From Gymnorhina tibicen (Eukaryota; Chordata; Aves; Passeriformes; Artamidae), in contig VXAZ01001045.1 in assembly GCA_013399875.1 (NCBI GenBank), positions 1,036,661 through 1,100,660 on the forward strand: a stretch of 64,000 nucleotides of DNA. Reading direction: 5' to 3'. Under the pieces are notes generated by a model. The model was not told the DNA's origin, searched no databases, and was given only the letters and a program-made list of their open reading frames with translations. A program made the position numbers and the translations under genes. Positions 36,950 through 47,054 of the stretch are shown here, piece after piece; position 1 is the stretch's first letter; each line of letters begins with the position of its first letter.

Positions 36950-36950
36950 N
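36950..36950. other. Ambiguous base (N), likely hidden gap
   Basis: The only N in the window. Left of it the sequence matches LTR A up to about 28677-28684, right of it LTR A from about 28374; the ~302 bp between are absent here. Confidence 0.7.
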
Positions 36951-37525
36951 CGGGTAGAGCATTCAGACTGCAGCCACGAGCAAAGGTACTTGTGGTGAAA
37001 CAAGCAAATGTTGAAGTAGCTGTGATCTAATGAGAACCTGAACAGAGAGAGATAGTGATGAAGTGAAGACCCTTGCTCCCGGGGAAGAAGAAGACCTCTG
37101 TTCCTAGAGATGAAGATGATCTCAGAGGTAGATGAAGAGAACCTTTGCTTTTGAACAGCTCATCCTTAAAATGGTACCCCATTAGCTAAGATTGAACCCT
37201 CGAAAACAGTTGTGGAAAAAGCTGTAAATCGAGGGAAGGGACTTTCATGCTGCTAGCAGAGAACCACCCTGGGCGGTTGTTTGTTGTGACATTGAAGCCA
37301 TGAGAAAACTGTTCTCTTGTGGAGATGTTCCCATGGCATAGCAAGAGAGACTCCTCTCCCTAAGTGAACTGAAGAAAGACTATGATAGAGGTGATAAAAT
37401 GACTGAAAAAAATGCCAAGTTTTGTGTCCTTATGTTGTAGGTGGAGGGAGGAAAGAGGATGAGGGGAGGAGAAGTGTCCTGAAGGTTTATTCTGACTCTT
37501 ATTATTTTTTTCTTTTAGTTCTGTT

Positions 37526-37531
37526 AATAAA
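37526..37531 (+). terminator. Polyadenylation signal of LTR B
   Basis: AATAAA 94 bp before the LTR end, preceded by a T-rich stretch. Confidence 0.6.
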
Positions 37532-37629
37532 GCTATCTTTATATTCTTTAAAGTTTTGGGCCTGCTTTGCATTTCTCCTAATTCTTATCTCACAGAAGGT
37601 AAAAGATGCGAACAAATCACTACAGTAGC

Positions 37630-40600
37630 TTACAGATTTCTTATACTTCTTGAAAACATACTGATAAACACAAGCTTACCTAACATACAGAAACAAGACA
37701 AACACCTTTCTGAAAATGCTGCGTCATGATGTGCTGTTTCCCCCTGAAGCAATCTTTAATTACAATGAATGATACTTGGGAGATAGCTTTATTTCCATAT
37801 ACAAGTTTATTTATTTCAATTAAATTCCTTTCTGACAAAGCAAACATATTTCAAAACCTTTCAACAAATAAAAGACTATGTCTGAAAATATGTAGGTTTC
37901 TGAGGAATCCTGGAACTGTCACAAATTACTACCACGACCACTGGGATGTAGTGAAGTAAAGTGAGTCTCTGTCTTCAAATAGAAATTCTAATTTTTTCAC
38001 ATGTAATTCTTCTTGGAACTTGGAAAAAAAAAAGGAAAACTTTGGCTTTCACATGCATGATTTTTAATACTATTTTAGTCCATATAATTCTCAAGAAAAT
38101 TGCAAATGTTCAAACTGAAAAATTGGGCATGCAAATTAAAGAATATCAAGTATAAAACATAAAGGTTTTGCTGGTGACCAGTGGAGCATAAGATGGTGAA
38201 TTTCTGAAAACAGCCGTACCAAGACACAACATCATGGATCTCACTCTTCATCCTCTCCTTTGTTGAAAGGAGAATAATCCACGCAAAGGCAAGGAAGAGT
38301 GTCCCACTTTTCTATGCCTTTCTGTACTGTGACAACTGCTGTCTGTCATAACACCACAAGTATGATTTTAGTGAACGAATATGCACATAGTTAGCTGCTG
38401 TTCAGAGAGCAACATGTTCACTTTGAGTGACACTACTATAAAAAATTGTCCATCTATATGGCAGACTGAAGCTCAACAATCACAGTTTCTTTGTTCTTAG
38501 CAGGGGTTGAATGTCATAAGTTGAACGTTTTTGCTATCTAAGCTAACTGTCAGTTCATTCAAACTTCAAACACCTCCATGTAGAAGATTATGTTCTGGAT
38601 GGAACCACAACAGGACAATGAACTTGGACAAATTTACATATCAGCTAAGTCAAAGATCAAATAGCCATAAGTTTGGAGACCTGTGAGATCTTCTGAATAA
38701 CAGTAAGGAATACAAATACACAGATCTTATTTTCTTAAAAACGCTGTCCTGTAGGCTCTTTTTTAAAAAATTATTCAGTTTTGCTATCAGTAATTTACTG
38801 AAGAAGCAAGATTAACTATAAACAAGAGTAGAATTTTCATAGTTCCTTTGAGGATATAGCTGGTGTTTGACAAATTATGTGTAAGTATATTAAGTGTGTG
38901 AGAAAAGGGACAAACTAAAAATGCTAATCTTTTCACTATAATTCATATATTCTTTTTCATCTGCCTCATTATGTTCATAATTACAAATTTTTCATTTCCA
39001 GTTCCAGTATGGAGCAGATATTTTTTAATGATAAATGAATGAATTTATAAGAAACAATGTGAAAGGAGATTTCTATTTTATAAAATTATGTCTTTTCAGT
39101 CATCTCTTTTTTCCCCTGAAATATTGTAAAAACTCATGGATGCTGAATTCTGTAAGTGAAACTGTTGTTTTCTGATGTGTTTCATCTGAGTCACTTAAAC
39201 TACAGCATTAAATAATTACATTAACTTACTTTACTTCCTGCATATGGTGTAAAGTTTGATTTAAAAACCCCAAGAGTGAAATGTCTGTTTGGGTGGTGTT
39301 TACTTTTTCCATATTGAGAAGCTTTTTTCCACTGGGCATCTTCTTTTCCTGATAAAATAATATCCAGTTTAATGAATGCTTTCTCTCTCAGCTAAAAAAT
39401 CTGCATTTTTGGGCCTGATCCAGAAAGAAGTGAAATCAATGAAAATCTTTCCATTTGTTTCAGAGGGCTTTGAGTCAAGCTTTTAGCTAAGCAGCTGTTT
39501 GGTACTTCTAATCAGTATAAATCACTCTTTTGAATGATATGCGTTTTCCTGTACTATACAGCTACTCTATATAGATTTTGAATTTAATAGCAACATGTCT
39601 CCTTACAGGTGACATGCTGTTTCATTATATGTGCCTGATATGAATATAGCTTATAATAGGGATAATTGTTAAATATGATGACTAATTTGACTACAGTGAA
39701 AAACAAGGTCATCAAACTGGAAATGCTAAATAATACAATTTCCAGGAAGCAACTAACACTGGTGACACTGCCATCTATTCCTGTAAAATGCCATGATGAA
39801 AATGAAATATCTCAAATACAAATTCAGATGATTTATGTCATATGTAGCCTTTAAAATACTGTCAGGATAAATTTAAAATGTAATGCCATTTGCAGCCAAC
39901 TGCACGTAGTTCTACCATTAGAAACACCGCTGAGGTTATAAATAGGTATTTTTACACAAAGCAAATACTATATGTAAAACAGCAGTTTAAGTTTTCTGCC
40001 ATCAAAAGAAATGTAGTACATCAGGCAGAAATTTTAAAATGTGACAATATATTCTTGACATTATATTCTAGCAGAAGAACATTATGTTATCATGTTGCTA
40101 ATAACACTGTTCTCAAAATGGTGTGCTGTCCTGAATTATCCTAAATCAGACCAGATGATGGTCTAATGCTCCCTAGGGTAAAAGTATCCAGTAGTACGTT
40201 GGCTAGCACAAAAATTTTGCCAGATTAGCATAGTACTAATCTCCAGAAATACGGGAATGGTTGAGGCCCAGATTATACATATGGCCTCATTCTGATGCAG
40301 TTCTGTTGAGATACTGTATTTCTTCCCTTCTGCTCTTGCATATGGGTTGCTTTTCTGTTCCCATGTCACATTTCTTTAATATTCTCTCCAAATTTTTGGC
40401 ATGAAATTGCATAGATCTTAGAAAATGAACTGGCTATATTGCAAGTTTCAGTCTTTATTCTAATAAAAATACTTCAGCCTTTATATACTATGCTGAGTAT
40501 TAATCTCTTGTACTCACTGAAATAAAATATTGCAGTAGCCTCAAACAATGCTTGCAATTAAGATGGCATGCAGAACATTGTTCTGACCAGCACATTATGG

Positions 40601-40922
40601 CCTGGGAAATAAACTTTCCTTTAACTGCTTAATAGAGTTAAATAGTAATTTTCTTTTAAAAATCAATGACCAATGTAATTTTAGCTTATAAGTGTGTTTC
40701 TGAAATTCTGAAAGACCTTGCAGAAACTCCATGCTTATTTTTCAACCTACTTGGTGGTAGAAAAAGATCATGTAATTCAGCTGATTTAAGAGTGACATTT
40801 GACAAAGTTAACGAATGCTAGTAAAAGGACTGACTAAGGCCATCTTGCAGAAGAGGGTTAGAATGTCTATTTGGCTTACAGCTATGATCAGTTTCCCTTC
40901 TCTGTCTTATGTCTTGGATTGC
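37630..40922. other. Unique AT-rich DNA, no gene seen
   Basis: Open frames are 84 codons or fewer with no recognised domain. No LTR, CR1 or SINE was recognised. AT-rich runs near 38760 and 39030-39090. Confidence 0.55.
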
Positions 40923-41330
40923 ACACAGGATCACAGGATGGCTGAGGCTGGAGGCATCTCTAGAGATATTCTCATCGAAATGTATGCTCAGAGCAGGGTC
41001 AGATAGGGCAGGTTGCTCAAGGCTGTGTCCAGTTAAGTTTTGACTATCAGCAAGAATGGAGGCTCCAGTACATCTCTGGGCACCCTGTTCAGTGGTGGCT
41101 CATATTAGAAAAGTGTTCTCATAAATCTCATAAACTCAGACAGAATTTCCTCTCTTTCAGTTTGTGCCCATTTCCTCTTCTCCTGTCACTGAGCACTGAT
41201 AAGAGCCTCGCTCTGTCTTCCTTGCTCCCTCAGTGGTGTATTAATACACATGAATAATGTCCTCCTGAGTCTTCTTTTCCCAGCTCTCAGTCTCTCCTTA
41301 CATCCCAGATGATCCAGTCCATTATTCATC
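40923..41330 (-). mobile_element. CR1 LINE fragment, 3' end
   Basis: It begins (plus view) with an ACAGGATCACAGGATGGCTG block, the reverse complement of the CR1 3' terminus. CR1 3' UTR and ORF2 C-terminal sequence follow on the minus strand: a block antisense to the LFRRLDIRRNF-type region, the TCCTCTTCTCCTGTCACTGA region and the CCCAGCTCTCAGTCTCTCCT region. It is clearly diverged with many stops. Truncated near 41330. Confidence 0.85.
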
Positions 41331-43543
41331 AACAGACTACAGAAGGGCTGTTTCTTATGGTATTTCTACACAGGATCACCACATACGCTGGCATGCAGAT
41401 GAGAAGGGGTCAGTCAGTGAAGCAATATTTCAGCAATGTCAGAACCAATCCTGGGAAGACAAAAGCATCACTTTATGTCTATTGTTCAAAAATAGCATAT
41501 TTCCAGACTAATATTTATTCCTGTATGACCTACTTTCAGCAGCAGCTCTTATTTCAGTAACAAAAGATTGGGATGTGTGAGTAGCTCATACTGAAACTTA
41601 GTCAAGTGCCAGCTTCTCATCATCACACAGAACACAAGCAGCAAAATCAGCTTCTTGTGAAATGCTAGTGTATTCATCCCAACATACATTTTTTTCTGCT
41701 TGTCTATTGCTAAGGCTTAGGCCTTTCTGAGTCACTAGCAAAACTGAACCTGGTAGGCATAATTATTGAAATATCTCTTAGCAAAAAAAAAAAAGGAAAC
41801 TGTGGAATGGAAATCTGTGGCCACGAAAGTGTTGAAAATAACTGAATCTGCAAGAACTTCAGCCTATGTGGCATAGATTGGGAAGCATTCACGATAGCTA
41901 ATTTGGTTTTCGTTAGATGGATAGGAATGACTGACTCATTTGATGGCAAATTTCAAATCCAGCTTCGTGAGGGCTTTTTGGTTTTGATTTTCTGTTCTGT
42001 TCCCTTTTTGTTATAACAAGGTAAAAGAACTTATGGCAGATGGGAACCCACTAGAAAGTGGTTAAACGGTTTCTGAGAGTATTCTTCCATCTGTTTCTAT
42101 TTTCTTATGCACATTGACTTAGTTCACTCTCTTTAAAGGGTAGCCAAATAAGAAGGAACAATTTTTTGAATCTGTTCTTAGAAGGAGATTTTTTTCCCCG
42201 TTGGTCTAAATCCAAAATCTGCAGATACTTTCCTCAACAGCTGCAGAAATGACATAACTTGAGCATCACTATTTTTGATTTTTTAAAATAAAAATATTTT
42301 ATTAAATATTTTGATTCTTTCCTATATTGATAAAAATATATATTGAAAAAAATATTGTTCAAGCTGCTGAAACTTATTTTACTTATAGGTGATACATGGA
42401 GGCTGCTTTGTCTTATGAACTTTTTCCCTGAACTTTTATTTTCATGCCATATATGTGCATATGAGCACTAATACTCTTCTAATATTATTTAAAACTTGTT
42501 AAAAATCTCTAAGTAACTTAGCAGGCTGCTTTGGTATGGATTGTAGGAAAATACAACAGTACATTGTATCTTGCATATACAGAGACTTATTACTCAACAC
42601 TTTTCTATTATTAGTAAAGAGACTAACTATTTAAATGGCTTAAACCTTCATTTTTTTTATTTAAGGGAAATTTCCAAAATGAAAGTTAAAAAAATCCATT
42701 AAGAGAATCAGAAAAAACAGGTAAGTTTACAATTTCCTACTTCCATGACTTCATGGTACATAGATAGATAGATAGATATACACACATATATGTGTGTGTG
42801 TCTTTGTAGCATGAACAGGTGCCATTCTTTTCTCATTATTTCATCACTACATAGGGGAAAAACCTGATTTATAAGAAAAATAAAACATTGCAATTGCAAA
42901 ATCTGGGTTGTTTTTTTTTTAATGCAACTAATGCATTTTTAAAGCTGAGTGCACAGGATACTCTAAAAATTTAGAATCAGTTATATTTAATAAAGTGTGT
43001 GAATTTATAAGTTTTGTGTAAAGTCAGCAAGGGGCGGTGAAGGTAACACGGTATATTAACCCAATAAATATTCTAGATTGACCTCTTCTTGTGACTTAAT
43101 GTGATATTTAGAAGACAGTCTAAGATTGAGAATACTAAACTCACCCAAAATCTTTTAAATAAGAGGCAGGAAAAGTCCCTGAATATTTGACATATTCTGT
43201 AAACTGTTAGAAATGCAAAATACAATACTTTTTTCTGTAAAAATGTCATCTGGCAGTGTGTGGCTATGTTGGCCACTTTATTCACTCATTCTTCAATTAT
43301 TTAAATGTACATTGTTCTTTAATACAGAGAAATCAACACCTGTATTTTGTGAGGGGATGGTTACAGAACGCTAGAGTTATAATGGTATAACCTAGCTGTG
43401 GTATTGAGGGATGCTTAGCTACACATAAACTAAACTTACTGCATCATTCTTTGTTTAATTATTGTTATGATAGGCTAGGAAAACCATAACTGTGGCTATT
43501 AAATAGATTTTTATTTTTAAATGAACAAATTATAAGAAAATGG
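41331..43543. other. Unique AT-rich DNA with simple repeats, no gene
   Basis: No coding similarity. Simple repeats at 42761-42800. The frame 41309-41560 starts inside the CR1 and has no domain. Confidence 0.55.
42761..42800 (+). repeat. (TAGA)n microsatellite joined to an alternating palindrome
   Basis: TAGATAGATAGATAGATA at 42761-42778 runs into CACACATATATGTGTG (42781-42796), which is perfectly self-complementary alternating purine-pyrimidine sequence, then further GT. Confidence 0.93.
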
Positions 43544-44450
43544 TGTATTGGGTTTAAGCAGCAAAGTTTTAGAAGCAGTGGGGGTTATAGCAGTAGGCTT
43601 CTGTGAGAAGCTGTCAGAAGCTTTCCCCATGTCCAACATCTGGCTCCAAGGTGGACCCATCACTGGCCAAGGCTGAGCTGATCAGTGGTAGCACTTCTGG
43701 GATAACAGATTTGAGAAACGGGTTAAAAAACTACTGCACGACAGCATCTGTAAAGAGAAGTGAGAATATGTGAGACAAAGAACCCTGCTGATACTAAGGT
43801 CAGTAAGGGAGAAGAGGCAGGAGGAGCTGCAGGCACCAGAAGAGAGATTCCCTAGCAGCCCATGGTGCAGACAGCCCATGCCATGGCAGCTGTGCCCCGC
43901 AGCCCATGCAGGTCTATGGTGGAGCAGAGATCCACCTGCAGCCCCTGGAGCACCCCAGGCCGGAGCAAGAGGATGCCTGAAAGAGTCTGTGGCCCCATGG
44001 GAAACCTGTGGTGGAGCAGGTTGCTATCACAACCCATGGACTCATGGATAGAGGACCTTATGCTGGAGCAGTAACAAATCTTCTGGAAGGACTTGTGACT
44101 CCATGGGGGGCCCAATGGAACTGGAACAGTCTGTTTCTAAAGAAGACTGCAACCTCCTGGAAGGGACTGATGCTGGAGCAGTTCATGAAGAACCCTAGTT
44201 ATGGAGGTCTGTCTCCAGTAGGAGAAACCCCATGCTGGAGCAGAGGAACAAGGTAAGGAGTCCTCCCACTGAGGAGAATGGAGAGCAGAGACAATGTGCG
44301 ATGAACTGACCACAGACTGCATTCCTATCTCCCTGTGCCATTGAGAGGTGAGGAGGTAGAGTAAATCAAGAGCAGAATTAAGCCAGAGTAGAAGGGAAGG
44401 GTGGTGGAAGGTAATTTAAGATTTGGTTTTATTTCTCATTAGCTACAAAA
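43544..44450 (+). mobile_element. Truncated ERV LTR (~0.9 kb), U3-rich portion
   Basis: The sequence matches in outline an LTR family I recall from passerines. In order: a GTTTAAGCAGCAAAGTTTTA start, a GGCTTCTGTGAGAAGCTGTC block, TGGCCAAGGCTGAGCTGATC, a run of degenerate repeats built on GCAGCCCATG and CTGGAGCAG (43855-44240), GATGAACTGACCACAGACTG, and GATTTGGTTTTATTTCTCAT. The R/U5 end with the expected polyadenylation signal is missing or too diverged, so the copy is 3'-truncated. Open frames here (for example 43770-44051 and 44008-44256) come from the repeat block, not from a gene. Edges are approximate; no duplication was found. Confidence 0.75.
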
Positions 44451-44754
44451 AATGCAGTAATTAATTTTGTGCCTTGGTTGTGGAGTTCTATCATATGAAA
44501 TCAGTTCACATGAAGCATGAGAGTTATACTCCCTTAAATGACAAATTAGGCACTAATTATCATAATAGGAGTTGAGTGTGATTTCAGTACATGCTGGAAT
44601 TGGTGCAATTCCTGGTCTGTTTATAAAATTTTATCTTCTGAACTCCATGTCTGTTTGGCTTTTGTCAAAAGATGCCTTGAGTTATGTAGCCTTTACATTC
44701 TGGATGTAGTGAAAATGTGGGTGCGATTACATTGCTGAGTTTTACGTTAGCAGT

Positions 44755-44756
<2 letters not shown>

Positions 44757-44789
<33 letters not shown>
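44757..44789 (+). repeat. (AC)16 microsatellite
   Basis: A pure AC dinucleotide run of 33 bases. Confidence 0.97.
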
Positions 44790-44793
<4 letters not shown>

Positions 44794-44811
44794 CATATGT
44801 CCATTGTCCAT

Positions 44812-44842
44812 GCATATATATATATATGTATGTATGTATGTA
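44812..44842 (+). repeat. (TA)n(GTAT)n compound microsatellite
   Basis: ATATATATATATAT followed by three to four GTAT units, 23 bp after the AC tract. Confidence 0.93.
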
Positions 44843-45624
44843 AATAATGCCACATCTATTCTGAACACCAGTTCACAATTTTGTCACCTGCCCGGTATAC
44901 CATTCCAAGTCTCCCTAGCAACACACCAACTCTTTGCAGTAACAATCCATCTGTCTGTTTTACCAATCCAACTGTTCACAAGAAAACCCAAAATCTTTCC
45001 AGGATCAATCAATCTCAGTCTCCTGCCAAGCTATTTTCTCCTCCATGTTAAAATGACACAGGTTCTTATGCAATAAACTGCTCTGGTTTTTTTAGGGCCA
45101 CATCTGCTGTGGTCCACTGGACTTCAGACAGTCATGTAACTCAAATTTCAGTTAAAAAAAAATTAGATAACTGAAAAGGACAAGAGAAAACCAATAAAGT
45201 TCAGCACCTGTGCCAGAAAAATGCAGAATATTTTTTAGAAATTATATACTCTTACAACGCCTTCAACACCGGGCACAACTCCATATGGGAGTACAACGCA
45301 TAACTTTGAACTGAAATTGAAAGGAAGATAATTTTCTGCAATCACTGAGCACATTTTACACTAGAAAATATGCAGTATTTCTTTTTGTGAGTGCTGAGTA
45401 CTTCATATATATTGCAAAATTCTAAATGCAATTATCTGTATTCATTTCTCTCTCTCTCCCTAATGCTATGAAATAACAATTTATGCATGTCATTTACCCT
45501 ATTTCCAGTCTTATTTATTCTGTCTTTATGCTCCAGTGACTCTGTGCTTCCCTGGGTCATTTTTCTTTATTTCACAATACAGGATCAAAGCATATTTCCA
45601 ATACATATCTTTGTTTTCTATGGT

Positions 45625-47050
45625 ACCAAAGAATAAGTGAGGCTGGCAGAGAGTTCAGGGACCCTCTAGGCCACCCCACAGCCCAAAGCAGGTCCACACT
45701 TGGGGGAGACCGGGCTGTTCATAGCATAGGCCAGTTGGGACTTTAAATCCTCCAAGGACAGAGATAGTACAGTTTTCAGAGCAACTTAATATCCTCACAA
45801 TATAAAAGTTTCTTCTTATATCCAGTCTGAAACTCTCTTGTCACAATGTATACCTATTATTTCTTGCCCTCCCTCCTGTCTCCAACCTGTCTCTATCCAA
45901 GGATTGTCTTGTGTCATCTGTGGGGTCTGTTAGGTGCATTGAAGATGTCCTTTCTCCAGGGTGACCCAGCCCAGCTGCTCCACTCTCTTCTCAAATGGTC
46001 AGAACTTCAGCCTCCACCACACCAGTGGGCCTTTGCTGGGCTCCCTTCAGTTTGTCCAAGTCTTCCCTTTTAGAAAAATATGAGAAAAGTTGGATAGACT
46101 AATTAGATGTTATCTGAGAAGTGCTACATAGCCATTCTCTCAACCTGCAGGCTATGCCATGGTTCATACAGTACAGGAGGTTGCTGGCTTCCCTTTCTGC
46201 CAGCAAACATCATGGACTAATGTCCATCTTGATGTCCACCTCCACCACAGAGCTGCTTCATGGCCTCTCCGCTCCAACAGTATTGTGCTGTTGCAGGAGC
46301 TGTGTTTTCTCTGTAATAGGAAAAGTTTCTTGGCAATCAGAGAGCTTGAGATTTGTCTCTGCTGTTTCATAATGCTCCTGGTGGCCCAGTTCTTTAGCCT
46401 GTTTGGTCTCTGTAACACCTCTACCAATGATAAGCAGGAGGTGACAGAGAACAGTCTCATCAATTTTGCAGATTATGTTAAAATAGGGGTACAAGTCATT
46501 ACACTCAAGGACAGAGGACAGGTCCTAGTGCAAATGCCTCTGGTAATCCATCTGTCACAGGCATCCAGATAAACTATGACCTGTTAATCACCTTCTGAGC
46601 CCCATATTTGATCTGTTTGTCTAGCCATGCAGACTGTAACACTCCAATGTAAATATCATGGATGACAGTGCCAAAATCTTGCTTGAGTCTATGCAAAAAA
46701 AAAAATCCACTGTTGTCCTGTATTCACAAATGTAATCGTTGTCATAGGAGACAACCACATTAGTTAAACATAATTTACTCTTGGTAAATCCATGCTGGTG
46801 ACTTCCAGTTACCTGTTTATCTTCACATGCCTAGAAATATGCTCCATGAGAACTCAGTCCATAATTTTTCCAGAAACTGAAACAAGGCTGACCATCCTGT
46901 AGCTGCTAGGGTTAAATTTTTGGCCTTTTTTGAAGGTGGCTGTGACATTTGTCTTTCTCCAGTGAACATTTCTCAAAGACCATAAAAAAACCTCTAAAAC
47001 CAAATTGCTATTTTTAAAACTTTTCAAAGCTTGCACATTTGTCATTGAGT
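45625..47050 (-). mobile_element. Old CR1 LINE copy, ~1.4 kb
   Basis: This is the longest CR1 copy in the window, strongly diverged. From low to high coordinates, on the minus strand, it covers the 3' UTR (45625-45760), the ORF2 C-terminus (45760-46080), the post-RT segment (46120-46260) and the RT-coding segment (46750-46985), in the expected order. Recognisable antisense blocks are GGGTGACCCAGCCCAGCTG, TCCATCTTGATGTCCACCTCC and ATCCATGCTGGTGACTTCC. The 3' octamer repeats are lost. The right boundary is uncertain because similarity decays beyond 46985. Confidence 0.8.
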
Positions 47051-47054
47051 ACAT
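46854..47054 (-). pseudogene. CR1 ORF2 reverse-transcriptase remnant (fingers region)
   Basis: A 66-codon frame whose C-terminal half reads WRKTNVTATFKKGQKFNPSS (about residues 32-51) and YRMVSLVSVSGKIMD. This matches the conserved early RT block of CR1-like LINEs (W..ANVTPI.KKG....P.NYRPVSLTSV.GK.ME). The catalytic F.DD block expected downstream is not in an open frame. The remnant is short, frame-broken and non-functional, and is evidence that this CR1 extends into the RT domain. Confidence 0.8.

Larger units (their letters stand above)
36456..37624 (+). mobile_element. Solo LTR B, same family as LTR A, 1169 bp
   Basis: It starts TGTCGTGAGTT and ends AAATCACTACA; the reverse complement of the end matches the start at 9 of 11 bases. 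AATAAA is at 37526-37531. The first ~200 bp and the last ~650 bp align with LTR A in reverse complement with only scattered differences. The middle (about 36690-36930) is very GC- and CpG-rich and longer than in LTR A. One ambiguous base N lies at 36950, exactly where LTR A has ~300 bp more. No internal ERV sequence adjoins it. Open frames here (for example 36611-37003 minus and 36673-36957 plus) overlap on both strands in GC-rich sequence and are not genes. Confidence 0.87.
36451..37629. repeat. 5-bp target-site duplication GTAGC flanking LTR B
   Basis: GTAGC at 36451-36455 and again at 37625-37629, directly outside TGTCGTG...CACTACA. It confirms both ends of LTR B independently of LTR A. 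Confidence 0.85.
44451..45624. other. Unique DNA with CA/TA/GTAT microsatellites, no gene
   Basis: The frame 44717-45076 (119 codons, plus) is open only because it crosses the CA repeat, translating it as a Thr-His run, so I do not call it. A diverged remnant of the preceding LTR may extend to about 44500. Confidence 0.55.

Noticed and set aside
36611..37003. 130-codon minus-strand frame in GC-rich DNA crossing the N
   Set aside because: Inside LTR B. High GC removes stops in several frames at once, and a possible gap interrupts it.
27646..37624. LTR A and LTR B as the two ends of one provirus
   Set aside because: They are in opposite orientation, have different target-site duplications, and no gag/pol/env lies between them.
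44717..45076. 119-codon plus-strand frame
   Set aside because: Opened by the AC microsatellite (Thr-His run); the remainder has no domain.
46159..46572. 137-codon plus-strand frame
   Set aside because: Antisense to a decayed CR1 on the minus strand.
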